Origin: an uncultured Phascolarctobacterium sp.
GTDB taxonomy: Bacteria; Bacillota; Negativicutes; Acidaminococcales; Acidaminococcaceae
Assembly: GCA_949285135.1 (NCBI GenBank)
Contig: CASDXO010000004.1
Location: forward strand, 1 to 64,000
Reading direction: 5' to 3'
Length of the DNA: 64,000 bases
Program-made: the position numbers and the translations under genes
Notes under the pieces: generated by a model
Told to the model about the DNA's origin: nothing
Databases searched by the model: none
The model's input: only the letters and a program-made list of their open reading frames with translations
Part shown: piece by piece, positions 45,114 to 54,863 of the stretch
How the letters are laid out: each line of letters starts with the position of its first letter
How positions within the stretch are numbered: the first letter of the stretch is position 1

Positions 45114-46173
45114 AGGCTCTCTTCTGCTCCTCTGCAAACTTTGCCCGCAGCTGACCGCAGGCAGCATCTATATCCTTGCCCATTTCTTTACGTACAGTTG
45201 CATTAATCCTGTTTTTCTGCAAAACACGCAGAAACTTTTCTACTGCTGCCTGCGCAGGACGTTCAAATCCTTTTTCAATGACGGGATTGGCAGGAATAAG
45301 ATTGACTGCCGCATGCTTAAATCTCAGGCAATTGCTTAAAAGCTCCGCATCTTCCGTACTGTCGTTAATATTCTTCAACAGGATATATTCATAAGTTACC
45401 TGCCTGCCGCTTTTAACGGCATACTTTTCTGCAGCAGCAATAACATCAAGATAGTTATAACCTTTATTTACAGGCATCAGACTCGTGCGCAGCTCATTTT
45501 TTACGGCATGCAGTGAAATGGCAAGGCTGACAGGACGTGCATCATTTTGCATCCTTGCAATGCCAGGTATTATACCGCAGGTTGAAACCGTCATATTACG
45601 ATAACTCATATTGCAGGTATCCTCACGATGCAGAAAATCCAGTGCACCCATGACATTATCATAATTCAGCATCGGTTCGCCGCTGCCCATAACTACAACT
45701 CTGGACACAGAAGCATTGTGAGTGCGCAGTCTGTTATTAAAAAGATACATCTGCGCAATAATTTCGGCAGTACTCAGATTTCTTATGCAGCCATTAATGC
45801 CGCTGGCACAGAACGCACAGTGCATATCACAGCCAACCTGACTGGAAACACAGACACTGTAACCGTAATCATGATGCATAAGTACTGTTTCTACCGAATT
45901 GCCATCAGGAAATTCTAACAGCAATTTACTTGTCAGACCATCAGAAGAATCCTGCTCGCGCAAAATTTTTATCTGTTCCGGAAGCACGGTAAAATTTTCC
46001 TGCAAAACAGCTATATCAGTCTTACTGATATTATGCATCTGCGCAAAATCAAATACTGCTTTTTCATACAGCCACTGATAAACCTGTTTTGCTCTGAATT
46101 TTTTCATGCCGTACTGTACAAACAGCTCCTGCAATTTTTCAATTGTCAGACCGAAAATTTCTTTTTTATTCAT
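45091..46173 (-). CDS. rlmN: Dual 23S rRNA/tRNA adenine C2-methyltransferase
   Basis: 360 aa. A radical SAM enzyme that methylates A2503 of 23S rRNA and A37 of some tRNAs. The cluster motif is CDMHCAFCASG; the acceptor cysteine is in the C-terminal DIDAACGQL; GSGEPMLNYDN is the GEP loop. Its start overlaps the rsmB stop in TAATG. RlmN rather than Cfr by family resemblance and core operon context. Confidence 0.96.
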   Translation of the reverse strand: MNKKEIFGLTIEKLQELFVQYGMKKFRAKQVYQWLYEKAVFDFAQMHNISKTDIAVLQENFTVLPEQIKILREQDSSDGLTSKLLLEFPDGNSVETVLMHHDYGYSVCVSSQVGCDMHCAFCASGINGCIRNLSTAEIIAQMYLFNNRLRTHNASVSRVVVMGSGEPMLNYDNVMGALDFLHREDTCNMSYRNMTVSTCGIIPGIARMQNDARPVSLAISLHAVKNELRTSLMPVNKGYNYLDVIAAAEKYAVKSGRQVTYEYILLKNINDSTEDAELLSNCLRFKHAAVNLIPANPVIEKGFERPAQAAVEKFLRVLQKNRINATVRKEMGKDIDAACGQLRAKFAEEQKRAYENNGNK

Positions 46174-47531
46174 TATTCTCCCTGACTTTTACGTTTTAGC
46201 GCACAAATATAAAATCCATCAGTACCGTCTTTTTGCGGTAACAGCTGTAACTCCTTTACCATAGTCTTATCTAATGGATGAAGGAATCCCGCATACTGCC
46301 ATTCTGGCTCAGCCTCCAAAAACTGCTCTATCAAATAATGGTTTTCAGCAGGTTCGATTGTACAGGTACTGTAAACAAGAAGGCCATCCTGCTTAACATA
46401 TCTTGCCGCATTACGCAGTATCTGCAGCTGCAGCGGCGGAAAAACTTTTAAATCAGCTTTTTTCTTGCGCCATCTTGCCTCAGCACGACGGCGCAGTACA
46501 CCAAGTCCGGAGCAGGGAGCATCCACCAGTACGCGGTCTGCAGTCTTCTCCAGCTCTGGTACGAACACTGTAGCATCAAGCAGTCTGGGAGTTATGATAC
46601 TGATTCCCAGTCGCGCAGCATTATCCCCGATAAGTTTGATTTTATGTTCATGGATATCGCCTGCCAGAATACTGCCCTGATTACGCATCAGCTGACCAAT
46701 ATGCGTAGTTTTGCCACCTGGCGCACTGCACATATCTATTATATTTTCTCCCGGCTGAGGAGCAACTACCCTACCGACCAGCATCGAACTTTCATCCTGT
46801 ACATAAAAAGAATCATGCAACTTGTACATAATATCGCCCAGCGCCGGTAATTTATCACATATTATCCCGTCTTCGCTCCACAAAGAAGCACGCACATCTG
46901 CTCCTGCCTGCTGCAGCTTCTGCATCAGTGCAGCTCTGTCTGTTACAAGAGTATTGACCCTCAAACATACGGAGGCCGGTGTATTGTTAAACGCGCAGAG
47001 CTTTTCCGTGTTCTCTTCACCAAACTGTCCCAGCCATCTTTTTACCAGCCAGCGCGGATGGCTGTACTTTAAAGACAGGTACCCAGCCAAATCACTTTTT
47101 TTCTCCGGAAAAACCAATGTATCCAGCTTGCGCAGCAACCCTCGCAGCACTCCGTTGACAAACTTTGCAGAACCTTCATGGCTGTAAAGACGAGTAAGTT
47201 TTACAGCTTCGTTGCAGGCAGCCGAATTGGGAATTCTTTCCAGATACAATATCTGAAAAGCACTGATACGCAAAACCGCAAGCACCATCCTGTCAATTTT
47301 ACTGAGCGGACGTGTCAGACAGCGTTCCAGATACCAGTCTACAGTGCCCGCAGCCTTGATTGTACCATAGACAAGTTCCGTAAAAAACTTACGTTCCTGT
47401 TCTTCCAGATTATGTCTGCGCAAAAAATTATTAACGGCAATATTAGTATACGCTCCGTCCTGCAAAACCTGGTCTACAACTTCAGCAGCAGCGGCACGAG
47501 CTGTGATTTTCTCTCTATTTTCCTTTGGCAT
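46173..47531 (-). CDS. rsmB: 16S rRNA cytosine-967 C5-methyltransferase
   Basis: 452 aa. The N-terminal NusB-like RNA-binding domain (AAEVVDQVLQDGAYTNIAVN to about 150) is followed by the methyltransferase with DMCSAPGGKTTHI, DAPCSGLGVLRRR and the catalytic Cys in STCTIEPAEN. Starts at 47546, 47537 and 47531 are in frame; GAGG is best spaced for 47531. Overlaps the DUF116 gene by 17 bases. Confidence 0.95.
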   Translation of the reverse strand: MPKENREKITARAAAAEVVDQVLQDGAYTNIAVNNFLRRHNLEEQERKFFTELVYGTIKAAGTVDWYLERCLTRPLSKIDRMVLAVLRISAFQILYLERIPNSAACNEAVKLTRLYSHEGSAKFVNGVLRGLLRKLDTLVFPEKKSDLAGYLSLKYSHPRWLVKRWLGQFGEENTEKLCAFNNTPASVCLRVNTLVTDRAALMQKLQQAGADVRASLWSEDGIICDKLPALGDIMYKLHDSFYVQDESSMLVGRVVAPQPGENIIDMCSAPGGKTTHIGQLMRNQGSILAGDIHEHKIKLIGDNAARLGISIITPRLLDATVFVPELEKTADRVLVDAPCSGLGVLRRRAEARWRKKKADLKVFPPLQLQILRNAARYVKQDGLLVYSTCTIEPAENHYLIEQFLEAEPEWQYAGFLHPLDKTMVKELQLLPQKDGTDGFYICALKRKSQGE

Positions 47532-48303
47532 TGACATCCTCTTCATCCAAAAAAGCTAAAATAGCAGCCTCTAATTTCTTTATATCCACTCTGGTATTAA
47601 AACATGGCCCAAACGGACGCTCATTTAATACCCCCAGCACCGGCAACGGAAATACATCCTGAATACCGCTGGTTAAATCACGTTCGCAGGCAACAGCAAC
47701 AATAGCTTTCGGACGCACCTGCATAACCATCTGCCTTGCCAGTGTGCCACCGGTAGCCACCGCCAGATGACAGCCATATTTATGAGCAAGCCCAAGCATT
47801 GCACCCACACTGCACCTGCCGCATTGATGACAGTTTTCGACATTTCTCGTTATCTTGAAAGTACAGGTATCCAACTGGATGCAATGCGGCGTCAGAATCA
47901 TAATCCTGTCCGCCGGAACCTTTACCTTATGCTGAAGCACAAGGTTGTTGCTGACCTCAATAAATGACTGTTCAATCTTGGCCCGCGGAATATTAAACAG
48001 TCTGCCAAGTACTACTGCAAAAGGAAACAGGATATTTATGGCTTTCCATGCACCAAAATAAAAAATCTTGATAATAGGTATGCCCAGCAGAGCCATTACT
48101 ATACCAAATACACCTGTAAGCATCAGCAATACAACAGCGACACCGATAACGCCCATAACTACCGGCAGCAGATGATGTATCTCAGAAAGTCCCGGAACCG
48201 TAACTTTCCAGACAACATAAATCATAAATGCTCCCAGCAGCGCACTTATAGACGTTAACGACATAAATATACGTTTTTTAGGTTTAAATACCGATTCCGT
48301 CAT
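47515..48303 (-). CDS. DUF116 membrane protein
   Basis: 262 aa. Two or three hydrophobic segments (about 15-35, 45-68 and 70-105) and then a cytosolic domain with a conserved cysteine set: PHCIQ, DTCTF and CHQCGRC, followed by ATGGTLARQMV and AVACERDLTSG and a later PFGPCFNT. The cysteines suggest an iron-sulfur cluster or zinc site. DUF116 is recurrent in the def-fmt-rsmB region of Clostridia and Negativicutes but has no agreed function. Seven bases after fmt. Confidence 0.88.
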   Translation of the reverse strand: MTESVFKPKKRIFMSLTSISALLGAFMIYVVWKVTVPGLSEIHHLLPVVMGVIGVAVVLLMLTGVFGIVMALLGIPIIKIFYFGAWKAINILFPFAVVLGRLFNIPRAKIEQSFIEVSNNLVLQHKVKVPADRIMILTPHCIQLDTCTFKITRNVENCHQCGRCSVGAMLGLAHKYGCHLAVATGGTLARQMVMQVRPKAIVAVACERDLTSGIQDVFPLPVLGVLNERPFGPCFNTRVDIKKLEAAILAFLDEEDVNAKGK

Positions 48304-48310
48304 CAGAAAG

Positions 48311-49249
48311 TTACTCCTTACCTAAAACGTCTCCTGCATGAACTCCACGCCCGTTACAGAACACCTGCGCGCTCATGCGCTTTTTAGAAGCAGGCTGCAC
48401 TTCGAGTATTTCCAGTGCCCCATTACCGCAGGCTACAACAAAGCTTTTTTTGCCAACAGCTGTAACAGTACCGGCAGCAGCATCTGCAGCGTCAGTTACT
48501 CTTGACGCCCAGATTTTCAAATTCTTGCCGTCCGGCAATGTAGTAAAGGCACCGGGATATGGATTGAAACCACGAATAAGATTATGTATTTTCACGGCAT
48601 CCTGCTGCCAGTCGATTTTTTCCATACTGCGCTGCAGTAACGACGCATAGGTTGCCAGCTCATTATCCTGCTTCCGGCGCTGCACAGTGCCTTCTGCAAT
48701 ACCATCTATTGTTTTCAGCAGCAACCGTGCACCTTTTTCCCGCAGCTCATCATGCAGCTCTCCCATTGTCATTTCGTCGCTGATGGGCACGTTGACCTTG
48801 TCCAGCATATCGCCTGTATCCATGCCGATATCCATCTGCATAATGGTAACGCCTGATTCTTTTTCACCCTGCAAAATGGCATAGTGTATGGGCGCTGCAC
48901 CGCGATATTTAGGCAGTAGTGAAGCATGTACATTAATGCAGCCATAAGCAGGCAAATCAAGTATTTCCTGTGAAAGAAGCTGCCCGAAAGCCGCAACTAC
49001 AATCAATTCAGGTCGTAAATCACGCAGTACCTGTATAAATTCCGGCGTTTTTACTCTTTGAGGCTGGTAAACAGTATAACCTTTTGCCAGCGCATATTCT
49101 TTCACAGGAGTCATCAACATCTGTCTGCCGCGTCCTTTTGGTCTGTCCGGCTGCGTAACCACACCAACTATTTCATGTTTTCCAGATTCAGCCAGAGCTT
49201 TCAGGCTGCCAACCGCAAAATCCGGTGTTCCCATAAATACAATACGCAT
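48311..49249 (-). CDS. fmt: Methionyl-tRNA formyltransferase
   Basis: 312 aa. Formylates initiator Met-tRNA with 10-formyl-THF. FMGTPDFAV, VTQPDRPKGRG, the catalytic NVHASLLPKYRGAAPIHYAI and MDIGMDTGDML are diagnostic; the C-terminal OB-like domain is present. It follows def by 18 bases, the normal def-fmt pair. Confidence 0.97.
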   Translation of the reverse strand: MRIVFMGTPDFAVGSLKALAESGKHEIVGVVTQPDRPKGRGRQMLMTPVKEYALAKGYTVYQPQRVKTPEFIQVLRDLRPELIVVAAFGQLLSQEILDLPAYGCINVHASLLPKYRGAAPIHYAILQGEKESGVTIMQMDIGMDTGDMLDKVNVPISDEMTMGELHDELREKGARLLLKTIDGIAEGTVQRRKQDNELATYASLLQRSMEKIDWQQDAVKIHNLIRGFNPYPGAFTTLPDGKNLKIWASRVTDAADAAAGTVTAVGKKSFVVACGNGALEILEVQPASKKRMSAQVFCNGRGVHAGDVLGKE

Positions 49250-49267
49250 TTTTTCACCTACACTATC

Positions 49268-49741
49268 TTACTCTACAAGCTTTTCTTTCGGCTTAGGCAT
49301 GATGCTTTTTGCCTTATCAATAAACAGCACTCCGTCCAAATGATCAAGTTCATGCTGCACCGCTATCGCCAACAACCCATCTGTCTGCAGCAGCAAACGT
49401 TTTCCGTTACGGTCGGTAAATTCGCACTCAACATATTCAGCACGCTCTACCTCCCCTTCATAATCCGGCACAGACAGACAGCCTTCGCCGCCGATGACGC
49501 TGCCCTCTTTTTTCACGATAACCGGATTAATCATTTCCAGCAGCCCTTCACCAACGTCAATAACAACAATACGTTTGGAAACACCTACCTGCGGTGCAGC
49601 CAGTCCCACACCGTCCGCTGCGTACATGGTTTCTGCCATGTCTTTCAGCAGTCTGTGCAGTTTTTTATCTATCTTCTTTACCTCTTCGGCTTTCATACGC
49701 AGGACGGGATTTCCTGCTACGACAATATTTAACTTAGACAA
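49268..49741 (-). CDS. def: Peptide deformylase
   Basis: 157 aa. A metalloenzyme that removes formyl from nascent proteins. The three motifs are GVGLAAPQVG, EGCLSVP (metal Cys) and QHELDHLDG (two metal His). The start is a TTG at 49741, with GGGAGG six bases upstream; no ATG or GTG in the N-terminal region would preserve motif I spacing. Has a possible own promoter inside the end of priA. Confidence 0.96.
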   Translation of the reverse strand: MSKLNIVVAGNPVLRMKAEEVKKIDKKLHRLLKDMAETMYAADGVGLAAPQVGVSKRIVVIDVGEGLLEMINPVIVKKEGSVIGGEGCLSVPDYEGEVERAEYVECEFTDRNGKRLLLQTDGLLAIAVQHELDHLDGVLFIDKAKSIMPKPKEKLVE

Positions 49742-49776
49742 AATAAGCCTCCCAAAATTTAAATTTAGTAAATTAT

Positions 49777-49806
49777 ATTATAACACAAAAAGTTATTTCT
49801 TATCAA
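49777..49806 (-). promoter_or_regulatory. Promoter of the def-fmt operon
   Basis: -35 TTGATA (49801-49806), an 18-base spacer and -10 TATAAT (49777-49782) with an extended TGT just before it. The -35 overlaps the priA stop codon. Confidence 0.65.
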
Positions 49807-52067
49807 ATTACGCTCAACGGGTCAACATCAAAATAAAGATTGCGCTGTTCCTTAAATTCGCTGTTCAGCAAAGCATTTTTTACCGGCTGCATATCTTTAG
49901 CCTTGAGTAGTATATTGAATCTGTATAAATCACGTACACGGGCTACCAACGCCGGCAGCGGACCCATGATAACAAGATCCTGCAGCTCTCCTTGCAGCTG
50001 CAATCCCTGCAGATAATTGACTGCCCGCTGTGCCAGCGTAAGGGCTGTTTCTTCTTTTTCATCCCATACCGTCAGTTTTAACATCTGAGCAAAAGGAGGA
50101 TAAAACAACTCTTTTCTGTCGGCAAGCTCCTGCACGGCAAAAGCATCATAATCCTGCCGAGCCGCCAGACGGATAATCTGATTATCCGCGTCATAAGCCT
50201 GAAAAATAACGTGTCCCTGCCTGCTGCCGCGTCCGGCACGACCAGCAGCCTGAGTAAGCAGCGAAAAGGTACGCTCCGAGGCGCGAAAATCCGGCAGATT
50301 AAGCATACTGTCTGCCGATAATACTCCTACCAGGGTAACATTGGGAATATCATGCCCTTTAGCTACCATCTGCGTTCCTATAAGTACGTTACGTTCACCA
50401 CCGGCAAAACGGCTGAGGATTTCGGCATGAGCAAATTTCGCCATTGTGGAATCCTGATCCATCCGCAGAACTCTTACTTCCGGCAGGGCCATTATTTCCT
50501 GCTCAGCTTTCTGCGTACCTGTACCAAAAAACTTAATCCTTTTACTATGGCATGCCGGGCATTCTGCAGGTACAGGCATAGTATTACCGCAATAATGACA
50601 GCGCATATCTTCATTACTGCTGTGATAAACCATTGCTACCGAGCAATGCGGACACACGATGGACGCACCGCAGTCACGGCACATAACAAAAGTTGAATAG
50701 CCTCGCCTGTTCAGGAGCACGATTGCCTGCTCTCCGTCTGCAGCCGTATTAACAAGCGCCTGCTTCAAAGCACGGGAAAGTACGCTGAAATTGCGTTGCT
50801 GCAGTTCAAGACGCATATCTACTATTTCCACACGCGGCAACTCACTGCCATTGGCACGTTTGGTCATCCGTAAATGAGTATATTCTCCCTGAAGTGCTTT
50901 CTGATACGTTTCTATGTCCGGTGTTGCACTGCCTAAAATAAGGACAGCCCTCGCATGGCGGCATCTTTCTACTGCCACATTACGGGCATGATAATTAGGT
51001 CTTTCTTCCTGTTTATAGCTGCTTTCATGCTCCTCATCCATAATAACAAGTCCCAATCTGGCAAAAGGAGCAAACACGGCACTGCGCACACCAATCAAAA
51101 TATTTGCCTGACCAGTACGCATCCTGTGCCACACATCACCGCGTTCATTCTGCGACAGCTTACTGTGAGCCACAGCAACTGAATCTCCGAACCAGGACTG
51201 AAATCTTTTCACCAGCTGGGCTGTAAGAGCTATCTCCGGCACCAGTACCAGTACCTGCTGACCCTGCCGAATGGCCTGTTGTGCTGCACGCAGGTATATT
51301 TCCGTCTTACCGCTGCCTGTAATTCCCTGCAGCAGGAAGCTGCCTCCACTACCTTCAGTCATCGCCGTACTTATTTGCTTAAAAGCTGCTTTTTGCTCGT
51401 CATTCAGCAATAATTCATTGCCTGGCTGCAGCATATCTGTATAGCTGTTACGCAATATGCGCTTTTTACCTTCTTCCAGCAGTCCCTTTCCTGCCAGAGT
51501 GCGCACCGTACTGCTGCTGATATTTTCGGCTGCAACTTCCTGCAAAGAAAGCCAACCCTTCTTCTCGGCAAACAGCCGCAGCGCTTCCAACTGCCGCTGC
51601 AGCTGCTTTTTATCATTGCCAGTTTGTAAAAAAGCGTATCCGTCCTGACTTATTTTATAGGCAAGAACAGTTTTTTCTTTCAGTTTTTCTTCATAACGAT
51701 AATATAAAAGTCTGCCATCTTCATCCCTGACTGCGCTGCGCCTGATACTTGTCTTGCCCGGCACAAAAAGGCGCATTGCCTCAGACAGAGAGCACATGTA
51801 ATATTCCGACAGCCACTGTGCTGTTGCCAGCATTTCCTCATCAAACCAGGGTCTGTCTCCTAACACAGCTTCCACTGCTTTAAGCTTATCCAGATTATCT
51901 GCAAGCTCTCGCCGCCTAACGACAAAGCCTTCTGTTTTCTGTGCACCAAAAGGCACAATCACCCGCCAGCCGCTGTCGAGGAAACTCATATTTTCAGGCA
52001 CACTGTAGGTAAATTGCTTAAAAAGGCTTTTCACCGGCAAATTTATCGCAACATCAACACAAAACAT
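49803..52067 (-). CDS. priA: Primosomal protein N' (replication restart helicase)
   Basis: 754 aa. Reloads the replisome at abandoned forks. The N-terminal DNA-binding domain (VAINLPVKSLFKQFTYSVP), the helicase core with GITGSGKTEIYL and MDEEHESSYKQ, and two zinc sites from CRDC, CPHC, CHYC and CPAC are all visible. GGAGGAAGC precedes the ATG. First gene of the run through rpe. Confidence 0.97.
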   Translation of the reverse strand: MFCVDVAINLPVKSLFKQFTYSVPENMSFLDSGWRVIVPFGAQKTEGFVVRRRELADNLDKLKAVEAVLGDRPWFDEEMLATAQWLSEYYMCSLSEAMRLFVPGKTSIRRSAVRDEDGRLLYYRYEEKLKEKTVLAYKISQDGYAFLQTGNDKKQLQRQLEALRLFAEKKGWLSLQEVAAENISSSTVRTLAGKGLLEEGKKRILRNSYTDMLQPGNELLLNDEQKAAFKQISTAMTEGSGGSFLLQGITGSGKTEIYLRAAQQAIRQGQQVLVLVPEIALTAQLVKRFQSWFGDSVAVAHSKLSQNERGDVWHRMRTGQANILIGVRSAVFAPFARLGLVIMDEEHESSYKQEERPNYHARNVAVERCRHARAVLILGSATPDIETYQKALQGEYTHLRMTKRANGSELPRVEIVDMRLELQQRNFSVLSRALKQALVNTAADGEQAIVLLNRRGYSTFVMCRDCGASIVCPHCSVAMVYHSSNEDMRCHYCGNTMPVPAECPACHSKRIKFFGTGTQKAEQEIMALPEVRVLRMDQDSTMAKFAHAEILSRFAGGERNVLIGTQMVAKGHDIPNVTLVGVLSADSMLNLPDFRASERTFSLLTQAAGRAGRGSRQGHVIFQAYDADNQIIRLAARQDYDAFAVQELADRKELFYPPFAQMLKLTVWDEKEETALTLAQRAVNYLQGLQLQGELQDLVIMGPLPALVARVRDLYRFNILLKAKDMQPVKNALLNSEFKEQRNLYFDVDPLSVI

Positions 52068-52153
52068 GCTTCCTCCAATAAATACACATTCTATAGATAA
52101 TATTCTCGTCAGCAGGCAGAAATCCTGTCAAACAGTGCAAAATAACGTCAAAA

Positions 52154-52177
52154 AGCCGACACCTGAAGGTGTCGGCT
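52154..52177 (-). terminator. Terminator after metK
   Basis: A 10-bp stem AGCCGACACC/GGTGTCGGCT with a 4-base loop, followed by a short T-run on the minus strand. Confidence 0.88.
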
Positions 52178-52195
52178 AAAACAAGTACAATGCGA

Positions 52196-53374
52196 TTACA
52201 GGCCAGCCTGCTCTCTTAATGCAGCAGCTTTATCAGTATGTTCCCAGGGCAGATCAACATCAGTACGTCCAAAATGTCCGTAAGCAGCAGTTTGTTTATA
52301 GATAGGACGCAGTAAGTCCAGTTCTCTGATAATGCCATTGGGACTCAGAGAAAAGTTCTTTTTAACCAGTTCAGCAATCTTATCTTCTGCAATTTTTGCT
52401 GTGCCGAAGGTTTCTACCAGTACGGAAACAGGCTGGGCAACGCCAATCGCGTAAGCCAGCTGGATTTCACATTTATCAGCAAGGCCTGCTGCGACAATAT
52501 TCTTGGCTACATAACGTGCCGCATAAGCAGCACTGCGGTCAACTTTGGAAGGGTCCTTACCGGAGAAAGCACCGCCGCCATGACGTGCCATACCGCCGTA
52601 AGTATCAACTATAATCTTGCGTCCGGTCAGACCGGAGTCCCCCTGCGGTCCGCCAATTACAAAACGGCCGGTAGGATTGATATAGTATTTTGTTTCTGCA
52701 TCCAGCATTTCTGCAGGCATAACAGGCTTGATAACCTGTTCAATAATATCTTTTCTGATTTGTTCGTTGGTAATTTCCGGTGCATGCTGAGAAGAAATTA
52801 CTACGGTATCAATACGTACAGGTTTGCCATCATCATATTCCACGGTAACCTGAGTTTTTCCGTCCGGACGCAGATAAGGCAACACACCTGTTTTGCGTAC
52901 TTCAGTAAGTCTCAGAGCAAGCTTGTTGGCCAGATAAGCCGGCATCGGCATATAACTTTCCGTCTCATTGGTTGCATAACCAAACATCATGCCCTGATCG
53001 CCTGCACCGGTTTCTTCTTCAGCAGCATGTCCTTCTTTTGCTTCCAAAGCTTTATCAACGCCCATGGCAATATCGGGAGACTGCTCGTCGATAGATACCA
53101 ATACGCCGCAGGTATTGCCGTCAAAACCATATTTTGCACGGTCATAACCGATATTGATTACAGTATCGCGGGCAATCTTAGGAATATCTACGTAGCATTT
53201 AGTAGAAATTTCGCCTACAACATGAATTTGTCCGGTAGTTACAACTGTCTCGCAGGCAACACGGCCTTTAGGATCTTTGCTCAGGATGGCATCAAGCACC
53301 GCATCAGAAATCTGATCGGCAATTTTATCAGGATGTCCTTCTGTAACAGACTCGGAAGTAAATAATTTTCTCAT
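52196..53374 (-). CDS. metK: S-adenosylmethionine synthetase
   Basis: 392 aa. Makes SAM from methionine and [58 protein letters not shown] and [16 protein letters not shown] (P-loop) are diagnostic. GAGGAGC lies before the ATG. Single-gene unit under a SAM-I riboswitch, so its own product represses it. Confidence 0.98.
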   Translation of the reverse strand: MRKLFTSESVTEGHPDKIADQISDAVLDAILSKDPKGRVACETVVTTGQIHVVGEISTKCYVDIPKIARDTVINIGYDRAKYGFDGNTCGVLVSIDEQSPDIAMGVDKALEAKEGHAAEEETGAGDQGMMFGYATNETESYMPMPAYLANKLALRLTEVRKTGVLPYLRPDGKTQVTVEYDDGKPVRIDTVVISSQHAPEITNEQIRKDIIEQVIKPVMPAEMLDAETKYYINPTGRFVIGGPQGDSGLTGRKIIVDTYGGMARHGGGAFSGKDPSKVDRSAAYAARYVAKNIVAAGLADKCEIQLAYAIGVAQPVSVLVETFGTAKIAEDKIAELVKKNFSLSPNGIIRELDLLRPIYKQTAAYGHFGRTDVDLPWEHTDKAAALREQAGL

Positions 53375-53403
53375 AAAATAGAGCTCCTCTCATTTTCTTT
53401 CAC

Positions 53404-53430
53404 AAAAAAAGCGTTCTCATACGAGAACGC
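53404..53430 (-). terminator. Riboswitch-controlled terminator before metK
   Basis: An 8-bp stem GCGTTCTC/GAGAACGC with a 4-base loop, then seven T residues on the minus strand, 30 bases before metK. Confidence 0.93.
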
Positions 53431-53444
53431 CACTACTACATATA

Positions 53445-53552
53445 GCATTCTCATCTTGCGATAATTCGCAGGACTTAGCACCGTTTACAGCAGTTACTCT
53501 GCAATGGTTGCTGCGGTTTCACAGGGCCATTCCCTCCGCCGCTCTTGATGAG
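53445..53552 (-). promoter_or_regulatory. SAM-I (S-box) riboswitch
   Basis: Conserved S-box blocks on the minus strand: CTCATCAAGAG, GGCGGAGGGA, TGGCCCTGTGAAACCGC, GCAACC, GGTGCTAAGTCC and the closing GATGAG. P1 pairs 53547-53552 with 53450-53455. The antiterminator strand GAGAATGC (53445-53452) overlaps the P1 3' strand and can pair with the terminator 5' arm at 53423-53430, giving a standard SAM-OFF switch. Confidence 0.97.
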
Positions 53553-53573
53553 TAGTATTTATTTGTCTTGTTT

Positions 53574-53602
53574 ATTATAATCTACATTATTCAAATTAGC
53601 AA
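53574..53602 (-). promoter_or_regulatory. Promoter of the metK riboswitch transcript
   Basis: -35 TTGCTA (53597-53602), a 17-base spacer and -10 TATAAT (53574-53579), about 15 bases before the aptamer. Confidence 0.75.
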
Positions 53603-53639
53603 TAGACTGATATAAAATATTACAATTTAAACACAATTA

Positions 53640-54845
53640 TTATTTACTGCTTTTAAGTTGCATAACAGTATCAAGCAGTTTTTCTGCTACGGCTGTTTTC
53701 GGCATCTGCTCCAATGAACTTACTGAACCATCGGGAAATAAGAATTTCACAATGTTGGTCTCAGCATTAAAGCCAGCACCGGCAGCCGTTACATCATTAG
53801 CAACTATCATATCAAGATTTTTCTTAACAACTTTTTCTCTGGCATTTTCCAGCAGATTCTGCGTTTCAGCAGCAAATCCTACCAGTATCTGATGTTTTTT
53901 GCGCATGCCTAATTCTTTCAGAATATCAGGATTTTTATCCATAACTACCGTCAGGGCATCGTCAGTTTTCTTTTTAATCTTCTGATCTGCCACATCATGG
54001 GGACGGTAATCAGCAACTGCGGCAGCCTTAATTACAATGTCGACGCTGTCATAGGCATCAAGGCACGATTTAAGCATTTCCGCCGTTGTTTCCACCTTGC
54101 ATGCTTGAACATTAGGCGGCAACGGCAAGGCAGATGGACCTGTTACCAGCAGTACATCAGCTCCTCGTTCTGCTGCAGCCTGCGCTATGGCATAGCCCAT
54201 TTTGCCACTGGAACGGTTGCCGACAAAACGCACAGGATCGATTGGCTCTCTTGTGCCAGCTGCAGTCACCAGTACCTTCAGACCACGCATGTCTCCTTCG
54301 CGTTTTGCAACAAAATTCTTTATAAAATCTACAATCTGCTGCGGTTCAGGCAGTCTTCCGGCACCGGCAGTACCGCAGGCCAGCATACCTACTGCAGGCG
54401 GCATTACAGTAACGCCTCGTTGCTGCAGTCTGGCAATATTTTCCTGCGTAGCCGGATTCTCATACATCCCAGTATTCATTGCCGGACAAACAATTATCGG
54501 AGCCTGAGCAGCCAGCAAAGTAGTAGATAACAGATCATCAGCAATGCCACAGGCCATTTTGGCCAGGATATTAGCAGTTGCAGGAGCAACGACAAAAACA
54601 TCAGCCCAGTTAGCCAGAGCAATATGTTCCACATTAAATTCCTGATTGCTTTCCCACATGGATACGGCAACCTTATTGCCACTGATTTCCTTGAATGTCA
54701 GCGGCGTAACAAATTCCTGTGCATGCTCTGTCATTACGACACGCACTTCCGCACCCTGTTTACGCAGACGGCTTACAAGGTCAACTGCTTTATAGACAGC
54801 AATACCGCCGGTAACACCTAAAACAATCTTTTTACCTTTCAGCAA
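53640..54845 (-). CDS. coaBC: Bifunctional phosphopantothenoylcysteine decarboxylase/synthetase
   Basis: 401 aa. Two consecutive steps of coenzyme A synthesis. The N-terminal flavin decarboxylase CoaC (about 1-185) has GGIAVYKA, PATANILAK and PAMNTGMYE with the active-site Asn. The C-terminal CoaB (about 186-401) has VTAAGTREPIDPVRFVGNRSSGKMG and KKTDDALTVVMDKNPDIL. It follows rpoZ by 18 bases. Confidence 0.97.
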   Translation of the reverse strand: MLKGKKIVLGVTGGIAVYKAVDLVSRLRKQGAEVRVVMTEHAQEFVTPLTFKEISGNKVAVSMWESNQEFNVEHIALANWADVFVVAPATANILAKMACGIADDLLSTTLLAAQAPIIVCPAMNTGMYENPATQENIARLQQRGVTVMPPAVGMLACGTAGAGRLPEPQQIVDFIKNFVAKREGDMRGLKVLVTAAGTREPIDPVRFVGNRSSGKMGYAIAQAAAERGADVLLVTGPSALPLPPNVQACKVETTAEMLKSCLDAYDSVDIVIKAAAVADYRPHDVADQKIKKKTDDALTVVMDKNPDILKELGMRKKHQILVGFAAETQNLLENAREKVVKKNLDMIVANDVTAAGAGFNAETNIVKFLFPDGSVSSLEQMPKTAVAEKLLDTVMQLKSSK

Positions 54846-54863
54846 AATTGTGTCCTCCTGAGC

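Noticed and set aside
52580-53365. 261-aa plus-strand open frame
   Set aside because: Antisense to metK; composition and lack of motifs show a shadow frame.
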